DNA of 64,000 nt from an uncultured Bacteroidota bacterium (lineage in GTDB: Bacteria > Bacteroidota > Bacteroidia > Flavobacteriales > Flavobacteriaceae), in the NCBI GenBank assembly GCA_902550325.1, contig CACCYT010000001.1, positions 1-64,000 of the forward strand, written 5' to 3'. This document shows positions 9,036 through 17,624 of the stretch, one piece after another; the stretch's first letter is position 1; each line of letters starts with the position of its first letter. The notes below the pieces were generated by a model. That model worked only from the letters and a program-made list of their open reading frames with translations, ran no database searches and was not told the DNA's origin. The position numbers were made by a program, and so were the translations under genes.

Positions 9036-10808
9036 CTTTAATCTTTTCTCATAATTAGATTGATCTGGCTCTGGGCCATGTAATACCACACCGAGCGGGT
9101 TTACAACTGAAGATTGTGGAACAGATTCTAATCCAGAACCTTCTTTAAGTTCAGTAGACAAAATATTTGTAATGTCCGAGGATAAAACAAGGCCAAGTCT
9201 TTTATTTATGGAATCCTTCCTAACAATATTTTTAACGTGTTCTGATATTCTGATTTTATATTTAATTCCACGTTGGTCAGAGTCAACCTCAATTATTCCA
9301 CCATGATTAATTTTCTTTTCAGAACTTCTAGGGCCCTGCGTATCGTCAATGTAATAATCAACTAATGGTAAATTTGAGTCTAAATCGTATAGATATATTC
9401 TAAAAGGCTCTATTAAACCACCATTTAAATCAATAGTTTCACGATCTACATAAAATGTTAAATTAGCCTCATTAATTAACCATGGTCTTGATTTAATCTC
9501 TTCTAACAAATCATTGCCTTCGCTATCTTTAAACAAATCTATTTCTGCCATTAAACCTTCACCACCCTTTAAATAAATTTTAGAGAGATTATTTATTGAA
9601 TTTATATTGGTAATGATTTCAGATGAAAATAGATCTTTTTTAATCAGATTAATTTTATTACCAAAGAAAGTAATTATAAAATCCTCTGACTCTCTATCAA
9701 TAGTATCATCAGTCAAATCTTCCTCGGTGTTGTTTTTATTATATTTATCATATTCATAATTAATTACAATCTCTGATGAATCAAAATCTAAAATCATCAT
9801 TAGAGGGTCGGAAAAATCATAGGCATTTATAAATATTCCTTTGAAATACAAGTTAAAATTATCACTATTAGTTAAATCAACTGAGCCCTCTTTATCAATA
9901 AGTTTTGACTGAAAAAAATCAGAATTTAGTGGAACTCTAATTCTTGGAGATAATCTTTCTTTAACTTCTTCTGATTCATCAATATCAGTCGTTTCTGGGT
10001 CATCTTCTCTATAAATTACCAATTCATTTTTATCTATTTGGACCTCACCGTCAAAAAGAACTTGTCCAGCAAAGTTTTCCAGTATGTTGTTATCGTTGTA
10101 ATATCTTTGTCGAGTTTCAAAATTATTTGTTGGATCATATTCACGTAAATAATAGTCCATCTCTTGAATTTTAAGTTTGAATGCATCATCAAAATTCCCT
10201 AATAATGAATCCACATCATAAATTATAGCACCAGGATTTGGATTAACAGTATCATCGTCTTGTCCATCTGGAATTCCATCGCCATCTGTATCAGGATTTA
10301 AAGGATCTGTTCCATTAGCTCTTTCAACAGCATCGGATACACCATCACCATCACTATCACTGTTAACATCGTTGTCATCAACATCATAAGCGTCAATTAC
10401 ACCATCACCATCTCTATCATTTCTGTTCGTAAAGAAAGGTATGTCAAGATAAACACTATTTACCGACTCATTTTCTTGAATAACAGTAATATTTGCTGGA
10501 TCTCCAGAATTTTCTTTTTCTTGAGAAGCAATACCAAAAGCAGGATTGTATTGCGAAAGCTGTAATTGAGTAATAAAGGAAGATGTTGTAGCTCCAAAAA
10601 TATTATCTCTAATTTCACCAATTTGATATATAGGCAGGTTTGTAGTGTTGAAGGGGCTTATGGTTTTTTGAGATGCATAAACACCAATATTTTCTACTTT
10701 TGTTTCAAAGGAATCATCTTTTAGAATTTCTGTTCCAATAGAATTAAATTCTTTAGTACACGAAAACAAAAAAAATAATAAAGAAACTATTAAGAGTTTT
10801 TTATTCAT
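9003..10808 (-). CDS. DUF4270 family lipoprotein with calcium-binding type-3 repeats
   Basis: Outer-membrane or periplasmic lipoprotein typical of Bacteroidota, function unknown. The signal peptide ends in a lipobox (LFSCTKEF). The DUF4270 signature follows (LPIYQIGEIRDNIFG, then SSFITQLQLSQYNP). About residues 130-190 contain thrombospondin type-3-like Asp/Gly repeats (DRDGDGVIDAYDVDDND, DSDGDGVSD, DTDGDGIPDGQDD) that normally bind calcium. The C-terminal half resumes the family sequence. It overlaps the glycogen-synthase-like gene upstream by 8 nt (same strand), a pairing common in Flavobacteriia. Confidence 0.85.
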   Translation of the reverse strand: MNKKLLIVSLLFFLFSCTKEFNSIGTEILKDDSFETKVENIGVYASQKTISPFNTTNLPIYQIGEIRDNIFGATTSSFITQLQLSQYNPAFGIASQEKENSGDPANITVIQENESVNSVYLDIPFFTNRNDRDGDGVIDAYDVDDNDVNSDSDGDGVSDAVERANGTDPLNPDTDGDGIPDGQDDDTVNPNPGAIIYDVDSLLGNFDDAFKLKIQEMDYYLREYDPTNNFETRQRYYNDNNILENFAGQVLFDGEVQIDKNELVIYREDDPETTDIDESEEVKERLSPRIRVPLNSDFFQSKLIDKEGSVDLTNSDNFNLYFKGIFINAYDFSDPLMMILDFDSSEIVINYEYDKYNKNNTEEDLTDDTIDRESEDFIITFFGNKINLIKKDLFSSEIITNINSINNLSKIYLKGGEGLMAEIDLFKDSEGNDLLEEIKSRPWLINEANLTFYVDRETIDLNGGLIEPFRIYLYDLDSNLPLVDYYIDDTQGPRSSEKKINHGGIIEVDSDQRGIKYKIRISEHVKNIVRKDSINKRLGLVLSSDITNILSTELKEGSGLESVPQSSVVNPLGVVLHGPEPDQSNYEKRLKLELFYSEIKN

Positions 10809-11610
10809 CTAACATGGAATTATAAAATTCTAAATATTTGTTTTCATAGTCATCGTCACTACTAGTACACTCCAAAGTTGGTATATCCTTTTTAATAAGT
10901 CCCTTAAATTCTTCTTTTACAGAATTAGATGTAAACACAACACCATCTGATTGAGTTAAGGATAATTTAAATAATTCCTCATAAGTTGGTGTTTTAAGTA
11001 AACTCAAGTTTTCATCTATAATCTCATCAAACTGAATTTTTTTGAGAAAATTTTTATCAAATTTTCCTGAAAGTCTATCCTCATAGATTGAAACAATTGT
11101 CTTTGTATTACTAAAAATAGGGTCATCTTTATAATAATGTTTAATATATAGAGGCACTAATGAAGAAATCCATCCATGAACATGAACTAAATTTGGAGCC
11201 CAATTTAATTTCTTAATAGTTTCAATGATACCCTTGGCATAGAAAATAGCTCTTTCATCATTATCTTTATAAAGATTCCCTTTATCATTAAAAAAAACAT
11301 TTCTCCCTTTGAAATAGTCCTCGCTATCAATAAAATATACTTGCATTCTTTCCTTAGGTATTGAAGCTACTTTAATTATCAAAGGCATATCCATATCATC
11401 GATAATTAAATTGATTCCTGAAAGCCTTATTACTTCATGTAACTGATGTCTCCTTTCGTTAATTACACCATATTTTGGAATAAATATTCTTGTCTGACCT
11501 TGATTATCATTTACAAGTTTAGGGAGTTTATATGTCATTGAGGAAAGCTCGGTTTGAGGCATATAGGGAATAACCTCTGAAGAAATAAATAAAATTTTCT
11601 TTCCTTTCAT
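10801..11610 (-). CDS. glycogen/starch synthase-like protein, N-terminal GT5 domain only
   Basis: Matches the flavobacterial short form of glycogen synthase: KGKKILFISSEVIPYMPQTE at the start, INERRHQLHEVIRLSG, and NLVHVHGWISSLVPLYIKHY. Only about 269 residues are present, roughly the first Rossmann domain of GlgA; the C-terminal ADP-glucose-binding domain is absent. This is usual for the gene next to DUF4270/panC in flavobacteria, so it is probably not a fresh truncation, but glycogen synthase activity is doubtful. The ORF track extends to 11883, which would run antisense through panC. I start at the ATG 11610 (MKGKK); ATG 11622 (MLGF) is possible. Confidence 0.8.
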   Translation of the reverse strand: MKGKKILFISSEVIPYMPQTELSSMTYKLPKLVNDNQGQTRIFIPKYGVINERRHQLHEVIRLSGINLIIDDMDMPLIIKVASIPKERMQVYFIDSEDYFKGRNVFFNDKGNLYKDNDERAIFYAKGIIETIKKLNWAPNLVHVHGWISSLVPLYIKHYYKDDPIFSNTKTIVSIYEDRLSGKFDKNFLKKIQFDEIIDENLSLLKTPTYEELFKLSLTQSDGVVFTSNSVKEEFKGLIKKDIPTLECTSSDDDYENKYLEFYNSMLDE

Positions 11611-11633
11611 AAATCCTAACATTAATAGGTTGT

Positions 11634-11641
11634 CAAAATTA
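11634..11641 (-). promoter_or_regulatory. -7 promoter element of the glycogen-synthase-like gene
   Basis: On the minus strand this reads TAATTTTG (TAnnTTTG). It lies 11 nt before ATG 11622 and 23 nt before ATG 11610. It is back to back with the panC promoter. Confidence 0.6.
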
Positions 11642-11672
11642 CAAAATTTATATAAGATTGACACCAAAGTAT

Positions 11673-11680
11673 TAAGTTTG
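11673..11680 (+). promoter_or_regulatory. -7 promoter element of panC
   Basis: TAAGTTTG (TAnnTTTG) 18 nt before the panC ATG at 11699. It shows that the ORF-track start at 11630 lies upstream of the promoter and is not used. Confidence 0.6.
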
Positions 11681-11698
11681 CATTCGAATTTGTATTTG

Positions 11699-12553
11699 AT
11701 GACTACAATCAGAAAACTTAAAGATTTAGAGGTTATATTAAATAAATCAAGTGAGAAAAAAGTTTTAGGCTTGGTTCCAACGATGGGTTCTTTGCACGAG
11801 GGACATATTTCACTTGTTAAAAGCGCAGTTAAATTATGTGACGAGGTTTGGGTTTCTATATTTGTAAACCCAACCCAATTCAATGATATTAATGATTATA
11901 AAAGATACCCCACTGACTTAAAAAAAGATATTGATAAAATTAAATCTACAGACCAAAATGTAAATATATTCATACCAAATATTGATGATATTTATGGATT
12001 AAAAATTTTCAAAGATAAATTTGATTTTCAAGATATTGGTAAGGTTTTAGAGGGTATTAAAAGACCTGGACACTTTGATGGAGTCGGCACAATTGTGAAA
12101 AAACTCTTTGAAATTTTTAAGCCTAGTCTTGTTTTTTTTGGAGAAAAAGATTTTCAACAAACTGTTATAGTACAAAAAATAATAGAAAATTATTTTGAAA
12201 ATATTAAAATGATTGTTTGTCCCACAGTTAGGTCTAAGGATGGTTTAGCATTAAGTTCCAGAAACTCTTTATTATCAAAACATGCAAAAAAGAATGTTTC
12301 AGTTATTTATGATTCATTGTTGTTTACAAAACAAAATTTTTATAAATTTTCAAGCGGAGAATTAAAGAACATAATCAAAAATAAAATTGAAAAAAATGAG
12401 GGATTTGTACTCGAATATTTTGAATTAAGATGTTCCAAAACCTTAAAGGTTTGTAGTAGAAAAAACATTAAAAATTGCTGTTGTAGAGCATTTATTTGTG
12501 TTGTGGTAGAAGATGTACGATTAATAGATAATTTAGTAATAAATGAAGATTGA
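11699..12553 (+). CDS. panC: pantothenate synthetase
   Basis: Joins pantoate and beta-alanine, using ATP, in pantothenate/CoA synthesis. Motifs: LVPTMGSLHEGHISLV (HIGH-type), VSIFVNPTQFN, FFGEKDFQQ, and VRSKDGLALSSRNS (KMSKS-like). I chose ATG 11699 (MTTIRKLKD) as it follows the promoter and gives 284 residues. The C-terminal domain is odd: the usual basic-plus-RAFIAV segment reads NIKNCCCRAFICVVV, with a run of three cysteines. The gene overlaps panD by 11 nt, so beta-alanine supply and use are coupled. Confidence 0.95.
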   Translation: MTTIRKLKDLEVILNKSSEKKVLGLVPTMGSLHEGHISLVKSAVKLCDEVWVSIFVNPTQFNDINDYKRYPTDLKKDIDKIKSTDQNVNIFIPNIDDIYGLKIFKDKFDFQDIGKVLEGIKRPGHFDGVGTIVKKLFEIFKPSLVFFGEKDFQQTVIVQKIIENYFENIKMIVCPTVRSKDGLALSSRNSLLSKHAKKNVSVIYDSLLFTKQNFYKFSSGELKNIIKNKIEKNEGFVLEYFELRCSKTLKVCSRKNIKNCCCRAFICVVVEDVRLIDNLVINED

Positions 12554-12887
12554 AGTTTTAAAATCAAAAATTCACAGAGTTAAAATTACTGGTGCTGAAA
12601 TTAATTATATTGGTAGTATTTCAATTGATGAGGCTTTAATGGATGCTTCAAACATTGTTGCTGGGGAAAAAGTTCAGGTATTAAGTTTAACTAACGGTGA
12701 AAGGTTGGAAACCTATGTAATAAAAGGTAAAAAAGGTTCCGGTGATATTTTTATTAATGGTCCAGCAGCAAAGAAAATTAATAAAGATGATGAGGTGATT
12801 ATAGTGAGCTATGCATTAATAGATTTTAATAATGCTAAAAGCTTTAATCCAACTATTATTTTTCCAAAAAAAGGAAATTCGATTTAA
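12543..12887 (+). CDS. panD: aspartate 1-decarboxylase
   Basis: Pyruvoyl enzyme making beta-alanine for PanC. The self-cleavage site is visible in LNYIGSISIDEAL-type sequence (NYIGSISID), where Gly-Ser is cut to form the pyruvoyl group on the serine. The catalytic Lys is near residue 9 (KSKIHRVKITGAE), and GERLETYVIKG and GDIFINGPAAK follow. At 114 residues it is normal length. It is embedded between panC (overlapping) and radA (immediately following). Confidence 0.95.
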   Translation: MKIEVLKSKIHRVKITGAEINYIGSISIDEALMDASNIVAGEKVQVLSLTNGERLETYVIKGKKGSGDIFINGPAAKKINKDDEVIIVSYALIDFNNAKSFNPTIIFPKKGNSI

Positions 12888-14240
12888 ATGATACCAACAC
12901 AAAAAATTTATAGTTGTAAAATTTGTGGTGCAAAATATCCAAAATGGTTAGGTCAATGCATTAAGTGCGGATCCTGGAACTCAATCGAGGAAGAATTTGT
13001 TAAGAAGAATCCTAAAAAGGATTTGATCAAATCTGATGGGGTTGTAAAAAAAATAACTGAAATTGAGAGTTTAGAAAATAAGAGGATAAGATTTAATGAC
13101 AATGAATTTAACAGAGTTTTAGGGAGCGGATTAGTTCGTGGCTCTGTGGTATTAATTTCTGGTGAACCAGGAATAGGTAAATCAACTATCTTATTGCAGA
13201 ATTCCATTAATTCACCAGAGAATGTCCTTTATGTTTCTGGTGAAGAAAGTGCTGAACAATTAAAACTTCGAGCAGAAAGAATTTCAGAAAACCCAAAAAA
13301 TTGCTACGTATTAACAGAAACTAATCTTGAAATAATATTAAAAAACATTAATAAAATTAAGCCTAGTATTGTTGTATTGGACTCAATACAAACAGTTCAA
13401 ACTGATTTATTTGATAACAGCCCAGGAAGTACAACCCAAATAAAAGAATGCGCAAGTATTTTAATTAAACTTGCTAAGAGTACTGGTATTCCTGTTTTAA
13501 TTGTAGGTCATATAACTAAAGATGGAAATATAGCTGGACCAAAAATGTTAGAGCACATGGTGGATACTGTTTTACATTTTGAAGGAGATAAACAACATCA
13601 ATTTAGGATTTTGCGTTCTAAAAAAAATAGGTTTGGATCAACTAATGAAATTGGAATTTATCAAATGAATGAAAAAGGTTTACAAATAGTAACAAATCCT
13701 AGTGAATTATTTGTTTCAAAAAAAGAAAACTCTGAGTCTGGTTCTGCGATTGCTGTTACTCTTGATGGTGATAGATCAATTATGATCGAGATACAAGCAT
13801 TGGTTAGTAGTGCTGTTTATGGAACTCCGCAAAGAATTTCAAATGGATTTAATTCCAAAAGATTGAATATGCTTTTAGCAATACTTGAAAAAAAAGCAGG
13901 ATTTAAAATTGGAGTAAAAGATGTTTTCATTAATATCACAGGTGGAATAAAAATAGAAGACACAGCCATTGATTTAGCAGTTGTGGCGGCAATACTGTCT
14001 TCAAACATTAATATTGCTATTAACAACGATACTTGTTTTTGTGCAGAAGTAGATCTTTCTGGAGAATTAAGAAGTGTAAGTAATATTGATAAACGTATTT
14101 CTGAAGCTGAAAGATTGGGTTATAAAAAAATTATTATATCCAATAATTCTAAAATTGGATATATTACTGACTCGATACAAACCCATAGATTGAAGAATCT
14201 TTCTCAAGTTGCTAAAGAAGTTTTTAGGGAGAAGGATTAG
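12888..14240 (+). CDS. radA: DNA repair protein RadA
   Basis: RecA-like DnaB-type helicase/branch-migration factor. An N-terminal C4 zinc finger (CKICGAKYPKWLGQCIKCGSW in pieces) is followed by Walker A (SGEPGIGKST), Walker B (IVVLDSIQT), the RadA-specific KNRFG motif, and a C-terminal Lon-like domain (LAVVAAILSS, DLSGELR). At 450 residues it is full length. It abuts panD on the same strand. Its last 17 nt overlap the convergent aldo/keto reductase. Confidence 0.96.
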   Translation: MIPTQKIYSCKICGAKYPKWLGQCIKCGSWNSIEEEFVKKNPKKDLIKSDGVVKKITEIESLENKRIRFNDNEFNRVLGSGLVRGSVVLISGEPGIGKSTILLQNSINSPENVLYVSGEESAEQLKLRAERISENPKNCYVLTETNLEIILKNINKIKPSIVVLDSIQTVQTDLFDNSPGSTTQIKECASILIKLAKSTGIPVLIVGHITKDGNIAGPKMLEHMVDTVLHFEGDKQHQFRILRSKKNRFGSTNEIGIYQMNEKGLQIVTNPSELFVSKKENSESGSAIAVTLDGDRSIMIEIQALVSSAVYGTPQRISNGFNSKRLNMLLAILEKKAGFKIGVKDVFINITGGIKIEDTAIDLAVVAAILSSNINIAINNDTCFCAEVDLSGELRSVSNIDKRISEAERLGYKKIIISNNSKIGYITDSIQTHRLKNLSQVAKEVFREKD

Positions 14241-15255
14241 GGATTTTATTATTTACTTGATTAATTTCGGAAATAATGTCATCTGAAAGTTTAACATCAG
14301 TACTATCAATATTTTCCTTTAATTGATCAATGGTTGTTGCACCAATAATATTACTTATTACAAATGGACGATCATTAACAAAAGCTAGTGATAGTTGAGT
14401 CAATGATAGATTGTTTTTTTGAGCAATTTCATTGTATAGTTTTGCAGCTTTAAAGGAATTTTCACTATTGTATCTTTTTAATCTAGGGAAAAGTTCCATT
14501 CTACTATTCTTTGGAATGTTTCCATCAAAATACTTTCCTGTTAGAACTCCAAAAGCTAAAGGTGAATAAGCCAAAAGACCAATAGATTCTCTTTTACATA
14601 TCTCAGAGCTTCCAATTTCGAATAATCTATTTAATAAAGAATAGGGATTTTGAACGGTAATCATTTTTGGGAGATCTCTTTTTGAGTATTCTAAAAACTT
14701 CATAATTCCCCAAGGGTTTTCATTAGATAAGCCTATGTATCTAATTTTTCCAACATCAATTAGACTCTTAAATTTTTCTAATATAATTTCAAAATTATCT
14801 TCCCATGAGTCATTAAAGTATTGGAAATTTCTATTTCCAAATGTATTTGTAATTCTCTCAGGCCAATGCAATTGATACAAGTCAATATAATCTGTTTTTA
14901 GGCGTTTTAAACTACCGTTTACAGCATCCTCAATTGAGGATCCTTTAAAGCCAGATTTTCTTATGTGTGCTGTGTAGTCACCTGGCCCTGCAATTTTCGT
15001 AGCTAAAATTACCTTGTCTCTTTTTTTAGACTTGTGAAACCAATTTCCAATTATTTCTTCAGTTATTGCGTATTTATCTGGACTTGCTGGAACTGGATAT
15101 AACTCTGCAGTATCAAAAAAATTAACTCCCCTGTCAATAGAATAATTCATCTGATCAAAAGCCTCATCTTGATTATTTTGTCTTCCCCAAGTCATTGTAC
15201 CCAAACAAATTTTACTAACCTTAATTTTAGTATTTGGTAAATAATTATAATCCAT
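14224..15255 (-). CDS. aldo/keto reductase (Tas-like)
   Basis: NADPH-dependent oxidoreductase of the TIM-barrel AKR superfamily, 343 residues, most like the Tas group. Landmarks: VSKICLGTMTWG, NFFDTAELYP (catalytic Asp/Tyr), VILATKIAGPG (Lys), and YIDLYQLHWPE (His). Cofactor loops follow (YSPLAFGVLTGKY; IIGATTIDQLKENI). The substrate is unknown. It is the third gene of a minus-strand run glyS-xth-AKR, with its start overlapping the xth stop by 1 nt. Confidence 0.88.
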   Translation of the reverse strand: MDYNYLPNTKIKVSKICLGTMTWGRQNNQDEAFDQMNYSIDRGVNFFDTAELYPVPASPDKYAITEEIIGNWFHKSKKRDKVILATKIAGPGDYTAHIRKSGFKGSSIEDAVNGSLKRLKTDYIDLYQLHWPERITNTFGNRNFQYFNDSWEDNFEIILEKFKSLIDVGKIRYIGLSNENPWGIMKFLEYSKRDLPKMITVQNPYSLLNRLFEIGSSEICKRESIGLLAYSPLAFGVLTGKYFDGNIPKNSRMELFPRLKRYNSENSFKAAKLYNEIAQKNNLSLTQLSLAFVNDRPFVISNIIGATTIDQLKENIDSTDVKLSDDIISEINQVNNKIPNPSP

Positions 15256-16019
15256 TATATTTTAATTTTTAATCCAACAGGACAATGATCGGAGTGATAT
15301 ACATCAGACAATATAAATGATTCCATTAAATTATTTTGCAATTCAAGTGAAGCTAATAAATAATCGATTCTCCAACCCTTATTATTCGATCTTGAGTTTG
15401 CTCTATAACTCCACCACGAATATTTGTGGGGAGAGGGATTAAAATATCTAAACGTGTCAATAAAACCATTATTAATAAACTTATCTAACCACTCTCTTTC
15501 CTCAGGTAAAAATCCTGATACTTTGGCGTTTCTAACGGGGTCATGAATGTCAATGGCATTATGGCAGATATTGTAGTCTCCTCCAATTATTAGATTTGGT
15601 ATCGATGCTTTTAAAGAGTTAATGTAGGAGGCAAAATCATCCATATATTTAAATTTGAATCCTAACCTGTCTATATTAGTTCCTGAGGGCAGATATAAAC
15701 TCATAACAGAAAATTTATCAAAATCAACCCTCAAATTCCTTCCCTCAAAATCCATGTAATCAATTCCTACACCATAGGCTATATTTTTTGGTTTGATCTT
15801 GGATATTATTCCAACTCCACTATAACCTTTTTTCTTTGCTGGGTACCAATAGCTATAATATCCTAATTCTTCGAAAATTGACGAATCGAATTGATCTTCA
15901 TTTGCCTTAATCTCTTGAAAACAAACTATATCTGGATTATAGTTTTTTAGCCAAGAAAATAGATCTTTTCTGATAGCTGCCCGAATTCCGTTAATGTTGT
16001 ATGAAATAATATTAATCAC
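15255..16019 (-). CDS. xth: exodeoxyribonuclease III
   Basis: Mg2+-dependent AP endonuclease/3'-5' exonuclease of the endonuclease-exonuclease-phosphatase fold, acting in base excision repair. Motifs: ISYNINGIRAA, CFQEIKANEDQFD (metal Glu), IGGDYNICHNAIDIHDP, and the terminal VYHSDHCPVGL (catalytic Asp-His). It has 254 residues, the normal length. The start overlaps the glyS stop by 8 nt, so it is likely cotranscribed with glyS. Confidence 0.94.
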   Translation of the reverse strand: MINIISYNINGIRAAIRKDLFSWLKNYNPDIVCFQEIKANEDQFDSSIFEELGYYSYWYPAKKKGYSGVGIISKIKPKNIAYGVGIDYMDFEGRNLRVDFDKFSVMSLYLPSGTNIDRLGFKFKYMDDFASYINSLKASIPNLIIGGDYNICHNAIDIHDPVRNAKVSGFLPEEREWLDKFINNGFIDTFRYFNPSPHKYSWWSYRANSRSNNKGWRIDYLLASLELQNNLMESFILSDVYHSDHCPVGLKIKI

Positions 16020-17550
16020 CTCTTAGTAACCAATTGTTGATGTCAAGTGAATTATTTAAAAATTGCTCTAAGGTTTCAATATTGATTCTTTCCTGTTTCA
16101 TACTATCACGATCCCTTACCGTAATAGTATTGTCCTCCAAAGTTTGATGATCAATTGTTATACAATAAGGAGTTCCTATTGCGTCTTGCCTTCTATATCT
16201 TCTTCCGATGGCATCTTTATCATCATAAGTTGTACTGAACTTAAGTTTTAATTTTTCTTTAATTTCTTTTGTAATTTCAGGCAAGCCATCTTTTTTAAGT
16301 AATGGGAGAAAAGCACATTTATAGGGCGCTATAATTTTAGGTATTTTTAAAACTACTCTTTCCGAATCAGAATCAATTTTTTCAGAAACTAATGACGAGG
16401 AAAATACAGCTAAAAACATTCTATCAACGCCTATTGAGGTCTCTAAAACATATGGTGTATATTTTTTATTATCTATAGGATCAAAATATTTTATTTGCTT
16501 ATTTGAAAATTTTTCATGATTAGATAAATCAAAGTCAGTTCTAGAATGAATACCCTCCAATTCTTTAAATCCAAAAGGGAAATTAAATTCAATATCACAG
16601 GCTGCATCAGCATAATGTGCAAGTTTTTCATGATCATGAAATCTAAAAAGACTCTTATCAATTCCTAATGAAAGGTGCCAATCTAACCTTGTTTGTTTCC
16701 AGTACTCGTACCAATCTTTTTGTGAACCTGGTTTAATAAAGAATTGCATTTCCATTTGTTCAAATTCTCTCATTCTAAAAATAAATTGCCTAGCTATAAT
16801 TTCATTTCTAAAAGCTTTACCAATTTGAGCAATGCCAAAAGGTATTTTCAATCTGCCAGTTTTTTGGACGTTTAAATAATTTAAAAATATTCCCTGAGCT
16901 GTTTCTGGTCTTAAAAAAAGATCACTTGAGTTAGAGTCTGTGGCACCAATCTGAGTTTTAAACATTAGGTTAAATTGTTTTACATCAGTCCAATTTTTTG
17001 TACCTGATACAGGACAGACTATCTCACAATCCACTATGATTTTCTTGAGTTCTTCTAAATCATCATTTTTTAGAGCATCACTAAATCTTAATAATATTTG
17101 ATTTATATTATCTCTGATTTTTAAAACCTTTGGATTGGTTTTTAAAAATGTTTCTTTATTGAAGGTGTCACCAAATCTTTTTTCTTGCTTTTTTTGTTCT
17201 TTTAAAATTTTAGATTCACATTTAGTAATGTAATCTTCAATTAAATTATCTGCTCTATACCTTTTTTTTGAATCTTTATTGTCAATAAGTGGGTCATTAA
17301 AAGCATCAATATGGCCACTAGCCTTCCAAGTTGTAGGATGTGAGAAAATTGAAGAGTCAACACCAACAATATTGTCATTTAATTGAACCATTGATTTCCA
17401 CCAATAATCTTTAATATTATTTTTAAGTAGTACACCGTTTTGGGCATAATCGTATACGGCACTTAAGCCATCATAAATTTCACTTGACTGAAAAATAAAT
17501 CCATATTCTTTTGAATGAGAAATTATTTTTTTAAAATGATCAGATGACAT
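16012..17550 (-). CDS. glyS: glycyl-tRNA synthetase (alpha2 type)
   Basis: Class II synthetase charging tRNA-Gly, the single-chain eukaryote-like form of 512 residues. Motif 2 is FRNEIIARQFIFRMREFEQME, and motif 3 is near LETSIGVDRMFLAVF. The C-terminal anticodon-binding domain has DDKDAIGRRYRRQDAIGTPYC. It leads the glyS-xth-AKR operon. A TATTTTTG promoter element lies only 4 nt before the ATG, suggesting a leaderless message. Confidence 0.96.
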   Translation of the reverse strand: MSSDHFKKIISHSKEYGFIFQSSEIYDGLSAVYDYAQNGVLLKNNIKDYWWKSMVQLNDNIVGVDSSIFSHPTTWKASGHIDAFNDPLIDNKDSKKRYRADNLIEDYITKCESKILKEQKKQEKRFGDTFNKETFLKTNPKVLKIRDNINQILLRFSDALKNDDLEELKKIIVDCEIVCPVSGTKNWTDVKQFNLMFKTQIGATDSNSSDLFLRPETAQGIFLNYLNVQKTGRLKIPFGIAQIGKAFRNEIIARQFIFRMREFEQMEMQFFIKPGSQKDWYEYWKQTRLDWHLSLGIDKSLFRFHDHEKLAHYADAACDIEFNFPFGFKELEGIHSRTDFDLSNHEKFSNKQIKYFDPIDNKKYTPYVLETSIGVDRMFLAVFSSSLVSEKIDSDSERVVLKIPKIIAPYKCAFLPLLKKDGLPEITKEIKEKLKLKFSTTYDDKDAIGRRYRRQDAIGTPYCITIDHQTLEDNTITVRDRDSMKQERINIETLEQFLNNSLDINNWLLRGD

Positions 17551-17554
17551 AAAG

Positions 17555-17562
17555 CAAAAATA
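17555..17562 (-). promoter_or_regulatory. -7 promoter element of glyS
   Basis: Reads TATTTTTG on the minus strand, 4 nt before the glyS ATG (17550). Transcription would start at or inside the start codon region, implying a leaderless mRNA. Confidence 0.6.
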
Positions 17563-17624
17563 CTATATCTAAATAAAAGATAAGATAGTATTTTTCAAAA
17601 TAAACTTTTTAATTTGTATAATAT

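Noticed and set aside
11630-11698. Upstream extension of panC from 11630
   Set aside because: It includes the TAAGTTTG promoter element at 11673-11680; MTTIRKL at 11699 is the family start.
10801-11883. Extended N terminus of the glycogen-synthase-like ORF up to 11883
   Set aside because: The first 91 residues run antisense through the panC start and promoter and have no family match; the protein starts at MKGKK (11610) or MLGF (11622).
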